NCBI GenBank assembly: GCA_041752315.1
Contig: JBGSHJ010000020.1
Coordinates: forward strand, 1 to 64,000
Direction of reading: 5' to 3'
DNA from: SYFY01 sp041752315
Lineage (GTDB): Bacteria > Pseudomonadota > Gammaproteobacteria > Pseudomonadales > Azotimanducaceae
DNA: 64,000 nt
The position numbers and the translations under genes are program-made. The notes beneath the pieces are model-generated. The model had not been told where the DNA came from. It saw nothing but the letters and a program-made list of their open reading frames with translations, and did not search any database. Each line of letters opens with the position of its first letter. The stretch's first letter is position 1. Positions 1 through 8,573 of this stretch are shown piece by piece.

Positions 1-6
1 AGGTTA

Positions 7-141
7 TTCTGATCAATTCGCTCCTGCGAATTGATCAGAACGGAACACTGCGTGTTCCTCTCATTTTCCTTGCGTTTCACGCAGGGAAAATGGTGGTGCA
101 TCCCTGCACCACGCAGGAAGGTCTGATAAATCAGACCTTCC
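7..141. repeat. Ladder of five consecutive hairpins
   Basis: Five perfect or near-perfect palindromes follow one another with 0-3 base spacers: arms 7-20/27-40 (14 bp), 42-48/52-58 (7 bp), 62-74/80-92 (13 bp with one G-T pair), 93-100/105-112 (8 bp) and 116-127/130-141 (12 bp). By my count 108 of 135 bases are paired. The loop/arm word CCTGCG (23-28) is complementary to CGCAGG at 80-85 and 112-117, so alternative pairings are possible. No ORF is present. Before the IS inserted, the ladder began 2-3 bases beyond the stop codon of the leftward MBL-fold gene, so it would have formed the 3' end of the nadE-MBL transcript. The left limit may lie outside the window. Function is unknown. Confidence 0.85.
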
Positions 142-145
142 CTAA

Positions 146-1605
146 TACTACTGTGTCATTAAATAACCGGTTATGCTCATCCTTGCAAGGGTCAGTCGAG
201 GAAACAGCATGTCCGAGTCTCTGGATGTCCGGTTTGAGCGTTACTGTAATGAGTTAACCGAAGCGCTGTTACACGCAGATCGTGTTGAACCGGCGCGCTG
301 GTACTTGAAGGGGCTGCTTCTTGAAGGAGGCCGGAAGAGCATTGAACCGATGGCAGCGCGTGTTCATCCGGACAACGTCCGTGCCGTGCACCAGTCGATG
401 CATCACTTTGTTTCGCAGGCTGCATGGAGCGACGAAGCGATGCTGGCGACTGTGGCGAGGTTGGTGATCCCGGCGTTGGTGGCCGAAGGGGATACGGTGC
501 ATTGGATCATTGACGATACAGGGTTCCCGAAGAAGGGATCGCACTCGGTCGGTGTTGCGCATCAGTACTGCGGGCAGAGTGGCAAACAGGACAACTGTCG
601 CGTGGCGGTGTCGCTGTCGGTCGCCACAGCGAGGGGGAGCATCCCGGTTGGTTACAGACTCTACCTGCCGCACGAGTGGAGTGATGATGTAGAGCGTCGC
701 GGCAAGACGGGCGTGCCGGCGGACGTGACGTTTGCGACGAAGCCGGCGCTGGCGCTGCAGCACATTGAAGCGGCGCTGCACTATGGTCATCCGGCAGGCA
801 TTGTGCTGGCTGATGCAGCGTATGGGTGTGAGACGGCGTGGCGTGAACGGATTGAAGCACTCGGTCTGACTTATGCGGTCGGCACCCGCGGTCCCACCCA
901 GGTGTGGTGGGGCCGATATCAGCCTCGACCTTGGCCGACGCCAAAGACCGGCGTTTCGGGCAGGCCACGTCGACGAATGATTCGCGACGAGACGCACCAA
1001 CCGATCGCGATAGCGCAACTCGCCAAGGAAATTCCTGCAAAGAAGTGGCGAATGGTGACGTGGCGTGAGGGCACTGCAGGGACATTGCGCTCTCGCTTTG
1101 CGCGGGTGCGCGTACAGGCGGCACACCACGATCAACCCCGGGCAGCACAATGGCTCCTCATTGAATGGCCGCTTGCAGCCGATGAACCTTCCCACTACTG
1201 GCTGAGCAACCTTCCAGAGGCCACCGGCTTGCGCGCCCTGGTTGGGACGGTGATGAGTCGATGGCAAATCGAACGGGACGACCAGGAGTTGAAACAGGAA
1301 CTCGGGCTCGGTCACTTTGAGGGTCGTAACTGGCGAGGATTTCACCATCATGCGAGCTTGTGTATCGCTGCGTACGGATTCCTGATGCGAGAACGTTTGG
1401 TGCACGGCAAAAAAAACGGCGCACGATTCAAGGAACTTGCCATACCCGAAGGCTTCCAGGTACGTGGTGGTGCTGCCGATGCAACGACATCAACCGAACT
1501 CAATCGCAACTCGGCGCTTCCAGCTGGCACGAACCATCGCAGGAAAACTCAGCGTAGGTCCGTGCTGCGGAAACAGGCGAGTTGATACTTAGTGATACAG
1601 TAGTA
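146..1605 (+). mobile_element. IS701-family insertion sequence, intact
   Basis: A single transposase gene is flanked by imperfect terminal inverted repeats: 146-164 (begins TACTACTGTGTCA) and 1587-1605 (reverse complement begins TACTACTGTATCA), which match at 16 of 19 positions. The element is bracketed by the direct repeat CTAA at 142-145 and 1606-1609, fitting the YTAR target duplication known for the IS701 family. Length is about 1460 bp. Intact ends, intact transposase and a clean duplication indicate a fairly recent insertion. The site lies exactly between the stop codon of the leftward MBL-fold gene and the hairpin ladder. Confidence 0.93.
209..1585 (+). CDS. IS701-family transposase
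   Basis: DDE transposase of 458 residues, the usual length for this family. The start at 209 is chosen over the upstream in-frame ATG at 173 because GAGGAAA precedes it at a good distance. The first acidic residue lies in IIDDTGFPKKG (about residues 100-110). The second is D202 in VLADAAYG. The glutamate region is RWQIERDDQELKQELGLGHF (about 351-370), the family's C-terminal signature. The stop codon is 1 base from the right inverted repeat. No frameshift is visible, so it should be active. It would catalyse cut-and-paste movement of the element in which it lies. Confidence 0.93.
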   Translation: MSESLDVRFERYCNELTEALLHADRVEPARWYLKGLLLEGGRKSIEPMAARVHPDNVRAVHQSMHHFVSQAAWSDEAMLATVARLVIPALVAEGDTVHWIIDDTGFPKKGSHSVGVAHQYCGQSGKQDNCRVAVSLSVATARGSIPVGYRLYLPHEWSDDVERRGKTGVPADVTFATKPALALQHIEAALHYGHPAGIVLADAAYGCETAWRERIEALGLTYAVGTRGPTQVWWGRYQPRPWPTPKTGVSGRPRRRMIRDETHQPIAIAQLAKEIPAKKWRMVTWREGTAGTLRSRFARVRVQAAHHDQPRAAQWLLIEWPLAADEPSHYWLSNLPEATGLRALVGTVMSRWQIERDDQELKQELGLGHFEGRNWRGFHHHASLCIAAYGFLMRERLVHGKKNGARFKELAIPEGFQVRGGAADATTSTELNRNSALPAGTNHRRKTQRRSVLRKQAS

Positions 1606-2544
1606 CTAACCTTCCGATCTGAATCCCCAGCACTCGCTGTCGTTGGCAAAAATCAGCGACTTGCTGAAGTGAGCGAGGATGGCTTCACGACTTTGCGACT
1701 CGCGACCCCGGGTACGATTGTTGCGGTGACCGAGAATCAGCGTATCCACATCGGCGCCGGCGGCTACCTCGGCAAGTTTTGAGGGCGGAGCATAGCGGTT
1801 CAGCCAGTCGCCACGCATGTTTTCAGTGATTGCGTGGGTCACCACCAGCGCGTCCGCACCCTTGGCAAAGTTCACCAGTTGATCCTTGTCGTGGCTGAAT
1901 GCGCCTGTGAACACGATGGACACTGCACCCGCATCAACCCGCCAGGCGAGCGACGGGACATCGCCGTGATCGACTGCGATGGATGACAGGCGCAGGTTGT
2001 CTGAGCCGAAGCGTGCCCATCGCCTTTTTCCGGCAGTTGGCACTTCCGTAATGGTGAGTTTGTAACCTGCCTTGGTGCGTGTGCTGAGCAGGCTTGCATA
2101 GTGCGGATAGGCACCTTCCAGGCCGACCAGACGATCGATGAATTGTACGGTCCCTGGATGGGACGAATTGCCGTCCGGACCAAACACAGGCAGCAGCCGA
2201 TCACGCGTGGAATCAAGCGAACCTGCAAAATAGGCAGGCAATGACGTGGTCAGGTGAGGTTCCAGATTGCTGAGAACGATGGCATCAAGGTCTTCGAACC
2301 GCGCCCCGGCCTTTGCGAACTGTGTTGTGCTCGAAGCACCGGCATCAACCAGGAGTCTCGCTTTGTCATCGATCCAGACGATGTAGGACGGTCCGGCCCA
2401 ATCCTGGTTCAGTTCTCCGGCCCCGGCGCCGAGGATTTCGACCCAGACACCTTGCGCACCGCAGTGTTTGCTCTGCTGTTCTGCTGCCATGGCCTGGCTG
2501 GCCAGCATCAGGCACGCAATGGTGAGCCACCTTGTCATCATCAT
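1606..2544 (-). CDS. Secreted metallo-beta-lactamase-fold protein with degenerate active site
   Basis: The 312-residue protein starts at the first of three consecutive ATG codons (2544), preceded by GGGAGAA. Residues 1-21 form a signal peptide ending AMA. The remainder follows the layout of MBL-fold hydrolases (ribonuclease Z/arylsulfatase-like): strand plus VDAGAS near 67, a loop IVLSNLEPHLTTSLPAY near 89-105 where the HxHxDH motif should be, AVDHGD near 190, and a late GHR. In that loop the metal-binding His/Asp positions read N, E, H and L, so zinc binding is probably lost. It lies 28 bp downstream of nadE on the same strand. The stop codon TAG overlaps the IS target duplication and is preserved. 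It may be a non-catalytic binding protein. Confidence 0.72.
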   Translation of the reverse strand: MMMTRWLTIACLMLASQAMAAEQQSKHCGAQGVWVEILGAGAGELNQDWAGPSYIVWIDDKARLLVDAGASSTTQFAKAGARFEDLDAIVLSNLEPHLTTSLPAYFAGSLDSTRDRLLPVFGPDGNSSHPGTVQFIDRLVGLEGAYPHYASLLSTRTKAGYKLTITEVPTAGKRRWARFGSDNLRLSSIAVDHGDVPSLAWRVDAGAVSIVFTGAFSHDKDQLVNFAKGADALVVTHAITENMRGDWLNRYAPPSKLAEVAAGADVDTLILGHRNNRTRGRESQSREAILAHFSKSLIFANDSECWGFRSEG

Positions 2545-2572
2545 TTCTCCCGGTTCTGCATGGCGTCTGTGG

Positions 2573-4495
2573 TCAGAGCGAATCGATGATCTGCAACAGG
2601 CTGTCGACACTGGCCTCGTCAGGCATGCGCCAGTCTCCTCGCGGCGAAAGGCTTACCGTGCCAACCTTTGGTCCAGGCGGCAACGTTGTTCGCTTGAATT
2701 GCTGGGTATAAAAACGCTGAAAGAACAGACGCAGCCACTTTTTGATGATGTTGCGAGAGTGAACGCCAGTGAAGCCGACTTCTGCCAGAGCAAGGATACG
2801 GGCAGGGCCGGCACCGCTGCGCAGATAGTGATACAGGAAAAAATCGTGGAGCTCGTAGGGCCCGATGATTTCTTCCGTGCGTTGACTGATTTCGCCGTCT
2901 CTGGCCGGCAACAGTTCTGGTGAAATTGGCGTTGCAATGATGCGGTCCAGCACGGCTGCGAGTGGTTTGTCAGCGCGGTGCCTTGCATACCAGCGTACCA
3001 GATAGGCAATCATCGTCTTTGGTACGCTGACGTTCACATTATAGTTGGCCATGTGATCGGCATTGAATGTGCACCAGCCCAGGGCAAGCTCCGAGAGGTC
3101 GCCTGTGCCGACCACGATGCCAGCCTGCTGGTTGGCGTAGTTGAACAGTATCTGCGTGCGTTGCCTGGCCTGGATGTTCTCGAAGACCGTGTCCTGCGCA
3201 ACGTGATCCAGTGACTCCATGTTGTGCGTCACTGCATCGTGAATCTGGATTTCGCGAATCACGACGCCGGTCGTCGCACCCAACTGGCTGACGCTGTTGT
3301 ACGTATGGCGGGTGGTACCTGGTCCTGGTGAGGTGATCGCGTGCAAAGCTTTGTTATCAAGGCCGAGCTTCGCCAGAGTCTGCAGACAAACCAGAAAGGC
3401 CAGGGTCGAATCGAGTCCTCCGGACAAGCCGATGACCAGGGTTTTAGCCCGGCTGGCAATCATGCGGCGGGCCAGCGCCGTACTCTGGATGGCGAGAATT
3501 TCATCTGCACGTTCTTCGAACTCATGCGGATCATCTGGCACGAACGGGTGCGGATTGACGGACCGAAACAGCCGGTGAACCGCTTTTCCATGACGTACTA
3601 CGCGAACCCGCATGTAATCGATGGGCCGATCGCTATGTGCAAACGTGGTGTTGCTGCGCCGTTCATGCCGCAGGCGATGAATGTCGATATCCTGCTGCAG
3701 TCGGGAGCCCTGCAGATTGAATCGGTCGCTCTGTGCGATCAATACTCCGTTTTCCGCCAGCAGAAGGTGGCCTCCGAAGACTATGTCCTTGGTTGATTCC
3801 ATAGGGCCGCTGCCGGCATAAACGTAGGCACACAGCAGGCGGGCGCTGGTCATGCGGACGAGGTCCCGCCGATAGCTGGCCTTGCCAATCAGTTCGTTGG
3901 ACGCTGATGGATTGAACACGATTTCCGCCCCTGCAAGGCAGAGACCGGTTGAAGGAGGTTCCGGTGACCAAAGGTCCTCACAGATTTCGATGCCAAACCG
4001 GTAGTCGTTGCAGTCAAAGAGTTGGCGCGGACTGATCAGGAAATGACCGAGTGCGCTGTCACTCACCTGTTCTTCAACATCCGCGCCTGAAGTGAACCAT
4101 CGCAACTCGTAAAACTCGCTGAAGTTGGGATGTCGGGTCTTGGGAACCATACCCACCACGGTTCCTGACTGGATGACTGCCGCACAGTTGAGTACTCGTC
4201 CGTCGCCCAGTTGCCAGGGCAACCCGACGATGGCCGTGATGTTCTGGCATGCGTCCACAACTTCAACCAGCGCCGATCGGGCAGCATCCAGCAGGCTGCT
4301 GCCGAGAAACAGGTCTTCGCAGGAGTAGCCGGTCAACGCGAGTTCCGGAAACAGCACTACTTCGCAGCCTGCCTCGGTCTCCTGCGTGATCGAGGCGATG
4401 ATTGCCCGGGCGTTCGCAGCTGGATCGCCGAGCACGAGCACGGGAGCAACTGCCGCTACCCGGACAAAGCCAAAGCTTCGAAAGTCTTGCTTCAT
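2573..4495 (-). CDS. nadE: Glutamine-dependent NAD+ synthetase
   Basis: Amidates nicotinic acid adenine dinucleotide to NAD+ using ammonia from glutamine, the last step of NAD synthesis. The 640 residues contain an N-terminal nitrilase-type glutaminase domain (about 8-290) with the Glu-Lys-Cys triad visible as E51 in FPELALTGYS, K119 in VPKTRHPN and C172 in GIEICEDLW. A C-terminal synthetase domain follows, with the PP-loop SGGLDS at about 358-363. The start at 4495 matches the family N terminus (SFGFVRVAAV); an ATG at 4528 lacks a ribosome site. It is probably co-transcribed with the MBL-fold gene and diverges from the acyl-CoA dehydrogenases. Confidence 0.95.
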   Translation of the reverse strand: MKQDFRSFGFVRVAAVAPVLVLGDPAANARAIIASITQETEAGCEVVLFPELALTGYSCEDLFLGSSLLDAARSALVEVVDACQNITAIVGLPWQLGDGRVLNCAAVIQSGTVVGMVPKTRHPNFSEFYELRWFTSGADVEEQVSDSALGHFLISPRQLFDCNDYRFGIEICEDLWSPEPPSTGLCLAGAEIVFNPSASNELIGKASYRRDLVRMTSARLLCAYVYAGSGPMESTKDIVFGGHLLLAENGVLIAQSDRFNLQGSRLQQDIDIHRLRHERRSNTTFAHSDRPIDYMRVRVVRHGKAVHRLFRSVNPHPFVPDDPHEFEERADEILAIQSTALARRMIASRAKTLVIGLSGGLDSTLAFLVCLQTLAKLGLDNKALHAITSPGPGTTRHTYNSVSQLGATTGVVIREIQIHDAVTHNMESLDHVAQDTVFENIQARQRTQILFNYANQQAGIVVGTGDLSELALGWCTFNADHMANYNVNVSVPKTMIAYLVRWYARHRADKPLAAVLDRIIATPISPELLPARDGEISQRTEEIIGPYELHDFFLYHYLRSGAGPARILALAEVGFTGVHSRNIIKKWLRLFFQRFYTQQFKRTTLPPGPKVGTVSLSPRGDWRMPDEASVDSLLQIIDSL

Positions 4496-4650
4496 GCGGC
4501 TGAAAACCTCTGCTGGTGGCGATGTCATAGGTTTGGTCGAGGCGAGGTTGGTACCAGGCCGCGGCGCTACTGTCCGGGGCAGTGTAGCGGGCTCGCCTTC
4601 CAGTCCCAAAGTGTAGAGAATCCCCAGTTACCAAAAAGCTGGGGAGAATC

Positions 4651-5769
4651 ATGAACTTCGAGTTTTCCGAAGACCAGAATCTGCTGCGCGAACAGGCGCG
4701 CAGCTTTCTGGATGGGGAGTGTCCACCGTCGCTTGTGCGCGCGGTGTTGAATGGTCAGAAGACAGGCGATGGTGACCTGGCGAAAAAGATCGCCGATATG
4801 GGCTTCACGGCCACGGTGGTCCCGGAAGAACACGGCGGGCTGGGGTTGAGCTATTACGAACTGTGCGTGATTGCCGAAGAAATGGGACGATCGGTCGCAC
4901 CGACGTCGTTTTCTTCTTCGGTCTACCTTGCTACTGAGGCCCTGATGCTGGCTGGCAGCCCTGCACAAAAAGCTGCATGGTTACCCAGGCTTGCCAGCGG
5001 CGAAGCAATCGGCACCTTTGCGATGGCAGAAGGACCGGGACGCGCGACACCGGCCAATCTCAAGACAACACTGGTCGGCGGCAAGCTCACCGGGACAAAA
5101 GTGCCCGTCGCCGATGCGGGTGTTGCCAACATCGCGGTGGTGGTCGTCAAGTCTGCCAAGGGCGATGGCGCAAGCCTCGCGCTGGTGGAGTTCAACGGGG
5201 CAGGGGTCAGTCAGTCACCCATCAAGATGATCGATCCCACCCGTGCCCATTCCACTGTCGTGTTCAATGGTGCGGCGGCAGAGTTGATGGGTGCGGACGG
5301 CCAGGGTTGGGCGTTGACACAGCGGCTGCTGGATCGCGCTGCCGTGTTGTTTGCGTGGGAACAGGTGGGGGGTGCCCAGGCAGCGCTCGAGCAGGCCAAG
5401 AACTACGCGATGGGCCGCTATGCATTCGGCCGGCCGATTGCGTCGTACCAGGCCATCAAACACAAACTTGCCAACATGTACGTGAAGAACACGATCGCAC
5501 GTTCGAATTGTTACTACGGCGCCTGGGCGCTGGCAACCAACGCGGACGACTTGCCCCTTGCGGCTGCCACGGCTCGTGTCGGCGCGATACATGCGTATGA
5601 GTTCGCTTCCCGTGAGGATATTCAGACGCACGGTGGAATGGGTTTCACCTGGGAATTCGATTGCCAGTTCCACTACCGGCGTTCACGACTGCTGTCCGTC
5701 AATATCGGCAGCCTCGGTCAGTGGCAAGACAAGTTGATCAACGCGGCCGTTACCGGCGACGCAGCGTAA
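4651..5769 (+). CDS. Acyl-CoA dehydrogenase, subunit of a likely heteromeric pair
   Basis: FAD enzyme of 372 residues in the short-chain ACAD fold. The start is preceded by GGGGAG. The N-terminal helical domain, middle beta domain and C-terminal helices are all present. The FAD-contact motif GRYAFGRPIASYQAIKHKLA and the late QTHGGMGFTWEFD block are typical of one partner of two-gene dehydrogenases. Such pairs (for example the FadE/ChsE alpha2beta2 enzymes of sterol side-chain degradation) oxidise CoA thioesters together. The next gene starts 10 bp on and is a second, differently built ACAD, so an obligate heteromer is inferred. Substrate is not deducible. Confidence 0.88.
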   Translation: MNFEFSEDQNLLREQARSFLDGECPPSLVRAVLNGQKTGDGDLAKKIADMGFTATVVPEEHGGLGLSYYELCVIAEEMGRSVAPTSFSSSVYLATEALMLAGSPAQKAAWLPRLASGEAIGTFAMAEGPGRATPANLKTTLVGGKLTGTKVPVADAGVANIAVVVVKSAKGDGASLALVEFNGAGVSQSPIKMIDPTRAHSTVVFNGAAAELMGADGQGWALTQRLLDRAAVLFAWEQVGGAQAALEQAKNYAMGRYAFGRPIASYQAIKHKLANMYVKNTIARSNCYYGAWALATNADDLPLAAATARVGAIHAYEFASREDIQTHGGMGFTWEFDCQFHYRRSRLLSVNIGSLGQWQDKLINAAVTGDAA

Positions 5770-5779
5770 GGAGAGCAGA

Positions 5780-6991
5780 ATGGATTTTGAAGATTCCCCG
5801 GAAGAGGCGCGTTTTCGCTCAGAAGCGGGTGCGTGGCTCAAAGCCAATGTTCCGGCAAAAAAAGAACTTGAAGGTCTCGACGAGATTGCAGCTTCCAAAC
5901 TCTGGCAGAAGCGCAAGTATGACGCTGGCTGGGCCTGCATCAGGTGGCCCCGCGAATATGGTGGTCGTGGTGGTTCGGCGATCGAACAGGTCATCTGGAA
6001 CCAGGAAGAAGCAAAGTATCAGGTACCTGGCGGTGTGTTCAGCATTGGCCAGGGTATGGCCGCGCCGACGCTCATGACGTGGGGCGCTGAAGAACACAAG
6101 CTGCGTTATCTGCCGAAGCTTGCCAGTGGCGAAGAAATCTGGTGTCAGCTCTTCTCCGAGCCCGCAGGTGGCTCTGACCTTGCGGCACTGCGAACCAAGG
6201 CCGAGAAGGTTGGCGATGAGTGGGTCATCAACGGTCAGAAAATCTGGACCTCTGGTGCTCACTACTCGGACTACGCGATCCTGGTCACACGTTCGGATCC
6301 GAACGTACCAAAACACCAGGGACTGACCTACTTTTTCCTGTCGATGAAAAGTCCGGGGATAGTCGTCAAGCCCATCAAGCAGATCTCGGGCGGTGCAAAT
6401 TTCAATGAAGTGTACTTCACCGATGTCCGCATTCCGGACTCGCAGCGACTTGGCGCAGTCGGGCAGGGTTGGCAGGTGTCGCTCACCACACTGATGAACG
6501 AGCGTGCGTCGATCGGTGCTGGTGGTGGTGGTGTTGGCTTTCGTCAGGCGGTAAAACTGGCCCAGAAACTCACGATTGACGACAAGCCTGCGATCGAGGA
6601 TCGATCGATCCGGGCCAGGCTCGCCGACTGGTTTGTTCAGGAGTCCGGACTCAAGTACACGGGATATCGCTCGCTGACAGCACTGTCGAAAGGCGCCATC
6701 CCCGGGCCCGAGAATTCCATTGGCAAGCTGGTGGGTGCGCCAAAAAATCAGGAAATGGCGGCGTTCTGCATCGATCTGCTGGAAGAGCACGGTGCCATCT
6801 GGGATGAGGAGTTGTCGGAAGCCAAGGGCATGTTCCAGTTGAGCTACATGTCCTCACCTGGGTTGCGCATCGCTGGCGGCACGGATGAGATCATGGCAAA
6901 CATCATTGCCGAGCGAGTGCTCGGTCTGCCGCAGGATCCCCGCGCCGACAAAGGTATTCCGTTCAACAAGGTACCCACTGGAAGCAACTAG
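5780..6991 (+). CDS. Acyl-CoA dehydrogenase, partner subunit
   Basis: ACAD of 403 residues with the ribosome site AAGGAGAG before the ATG. It contains the substrate/FAD segment QLFSEPAGGSDLAALRT, the middle-domain INGQKIWTSGAHYSDY, and a C-terminal MSSPGLRIAGGTDEIMANII segment where the flavin-contact residues of the family lie. The 10 bp spacing to the upstream ACAD indicates co-translation. The two proteins differ in their C-terminal motifs, fitting complementary rather than duplicated subunits. A strong hairpin follows about 45 bp downstream. Confidence 0.9.
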   Translation: MDFEDSPEEARFRSEAGAWLKANVPAKKELEGLDEIAASKLWQKRKYDAGWACIRWPREYGGRGGSAIEQVIWNQEEAKYQVPGGVFSIGQGMAAPTLMTWGAEEHKLRYLPKLASGEEIWCQLFSEPAGGSDLAALRTKAEKVGDEWVINGQKIWTSGAHYSDYAILVTRSDPNVPKHQGLTYFFLSMKSPGIVVKPIKQISGGANFNEVYFTDVRIPDSQRLGAVGQGWQVSLTTLMNERASIGAGGGGVGFRQAVKLAQKLTIDDKPAIEDRSIRARLADWFVQESGLKYTGYRSLTALSKGAIPGPENSIGKLVGAPKNQEMAAFCIDLLEEHGAIWDEELSEAKGMFQLSYMSSPGLRIAGGTDEIMANIIAERVLGLPQDPRADKGIPFNKVPTGSN

Positions 6992-7037
6992 TCGGCTCTG
7001 AATGGCCGGTTCCATGCCGGTTCCATGAGAGGTGCGA

Positions 7038-7065
7038 GGAGAGGCAGGTATGTTCCTGCCTCTCC
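7038..7065. terminator. Hairpin between convergent genes
   Basis: Perfect 11-bp stem GGAGAGGCAGG/CCTGCCTCTCC (7038-7048 and 7055-7065) with loop TATGTT. It lies between the rightward acyl-CoA dehydrogenase pair and the leftward MOSC gene. No clear T run follows on either side, so it may be a weak or Rho-assisted bidirectional terminator. Confidence 0.6.
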
Positions 7066-7147
7066 GATTCACACACTGCAAGTTCGCAGCCGGATCAGGG
7101 CTGGCCGATCTTTCAGTCAATGCACATCAAGTCGCAGCCCTTGATGT

Positions 7148-7999
7148 TCACAACCATTCAAGTGTATCCCCGACACGCACGTTGCCGGGTGTGATGACGC
7201 TCGCGTAGATGCCCGCATTGCCGCCATTTTTCTGGACCAGTGTCCGCATGATCTGAGGATCCTTTGGCAGGTCCGCGAAGGCGTGAGTGGTCATGACACA
7301 GCGTGGACAGGTGATTTGCAGGGCGATCGTTGCGTTGCCAAGACGTGCCCGCCGTCCTTCCCACAGGTTTTCGGGAAAACCCGGAGCATCCACCTCGAGT
7401 ACAACATTCGGTCGAAAGCGGCGAACATCAAACCTGCTCTCGGGTCTCGAAGCTGCCAGGGTCGAGAGTGTTGCCGTGGTCATGATCAGCAGGGGAAAGG
7501 CGTCGAAATAGGTACCGGGTGGTGACTCGTAGGTGAAGAGTTCCTGCGGAAACCGGCTCAGGTCGGGCAACGCCTCGTCGGCGTTTCGGGCAAACACTTC
7601 CCGCATCGAGGCCTCCATGCTGACACCAGGTTCAGGTGCCCCTCGACGATAGTGATCAAGGCTGGATGCATCCAGCAGTGGCCAGAGTCTGACAGGGGCA
7701 CCGACGGCCTGCGTGAGAAAGTCGTGAACCTCGGTGTCGTCACTGTTGATGGTCCGGCCGGACGGCGCCACGATCTGCACGGGAGGCGATCGCTCTGCCT
7801 GCGTGGGCTCACGAATGAATCTGGCCTGACACTGCATGAGTTGCGCAAAGCGCTTGGCGCCGCGAATGCCGCCTCGGGTCTGATCCTGCACAGCCCACGC
7901 ACGATCACCGGGTATGCCGGATATCCCAAGCATGGCCTGGTCGAGACTTTCTCCGGCCATGCTTTTTACAGGGTATCGACACAGAGTCGTGATTTGCAT
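7148..7999 (-). CDS. MOSC domain protein with N-terminal beta-barrel domain
   Basis: Protein of 283 residues. The N terminus (TTLCRYPVKSMAGESL) matches the MOSC N-terminal barrel. The C-terminal MOSC domain contains the conserved cysteine in TCPRCVMTTHAFADLP and ends GNVRVGDTLEWL. MOSC proteins are molybdenum-cofactor sulfurases or Moco-containing reductases such as YcbX, which detoxify N-hydroxylated compounds. The start at 7999 fits family length; an in-frame ATG at 8017 overlaps the upstream gene, and neither has a strong ribosome site. The start lies 1 base after the preceding stop codon, suggesting translational coupling. Confidence 0.87.
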   Translation of the reverse strand: MQITTLCRYPVKSMAGESLDQAMLGISGIPGDRAWAVQDQTRGGIRGAKRFAQLMQCQARFIREPTQAERSPPVQIVAPSGRTINSDDTEVHDFLTQAVGAPVRLWPLLDASSLDHYRRGAPEPGVSMEASMREVFARNADEALPDLSRFPQELFTYESPPGTYFDAFPLLIMTTATLSTLAASRPESRFDVRRFRPNVVLEVDAPGFPENLWEGRRARLGNATIALQITCPRCVMTTHAFADLPKDPQIMRTLVQKNGGNAGIYASVITPGNVRVGDTLEWL

Positions 8000-8000
8000 G

Positions 8001-8294
8001 TCAGTGTGTCGGGCCATTCTGATAGGTGAAATCTGCGGAAAGCTCAGCCGTTTTCTCGAGAATCCTGCAGATCAGTACATCGGCATCCTGGGAAAACGAG
8101 AAACCGACTGCGGGGGTGGTGGAGAGAGCCTGGATCGGAACGATGAGTTCGAAGTCATCGTGCGCTCGATTCAGCGAACGCCGAATGCGATTGAAGTAGG
8201 CGCACTGCGTGGCGCTGCCTTCGTGTTCCAGTTGATGGATCAATTGATCGAGCAATGGACCAATGGCGTTTCTGGCAACCGTAGGCCTGAGCAT
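8001..8294 (-). CDS. Hypothetical protein, 97 residues
   Basis: Small soluble protein of unknown family. The start at 8294 is chosen because AGGGG lies 6 bases upstream; longer in-frame starts at 8300 and 8339 lack this. The sequence is predicted to be mainly helical with leucine-rich N-terminal helices (LLDQLIHQLEHEG). No signal peptide, membrane segment or catalytic motif is seen. It is coupled to the MOSC gene, whose start follows its stop by one base, so it may be a partner or simply a co-expressed gene. Confidence 0.55.
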   Translation of the reverse strand: MLRPTVARNAIGPLLDQLIHQLEHEGSATQCAYFNRIRRSLNRAHDDFELIVPIQALSTTPAVGFSFSQDADVLICRILEKTAELSADFTYQNGPTH

Positions 8295-8573
8295 GCACAT
8301 CCCCTGCAACTCAACGATGGGGATTCTAGCCCGGATCATTCGGCAAATGTCGACGGCACAGGCCGATGTTCAGTGGAAACCCGAGATTTTTTGTCGTAGT
8401 TGTCCGGCGATCTGTCGCGACAGGAACCCCGCTGGGCACATCCCGGGTCGTTTTGCCCTTTGATTGTGCATCGCCCGTTTCCTGTGCATTCAAGGCCATG
8501 GCTTGCGAGTCGTGCATAGAGCAAGGCTCATGAAGTCTTTAGACTGGACATCAAACTGCTGTGGAGGACGGCA

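Noticed and set aside
7..141. CRISPR array or integron attC cluster
   Set aside because: The palindromes differ from each other in sequence and length, there are no equal spacers, and no integrase or cas gene is present.
269..1405. Long leftward open frame (378 codons) across the transposase gene
   Set aside because: It is fully antisense to a clearly recognised transposase, has Arg/His-rich composition typical of antisense frames in GC-rich genes and shows no family motif.
1582..1782. Short rightward frame after the transposase as an IS accessory gene
   Set aside because: It crosses the right inverted repeat and the target duplication and is antisense to the MBL-fold gene, so it cannot be part of the element.
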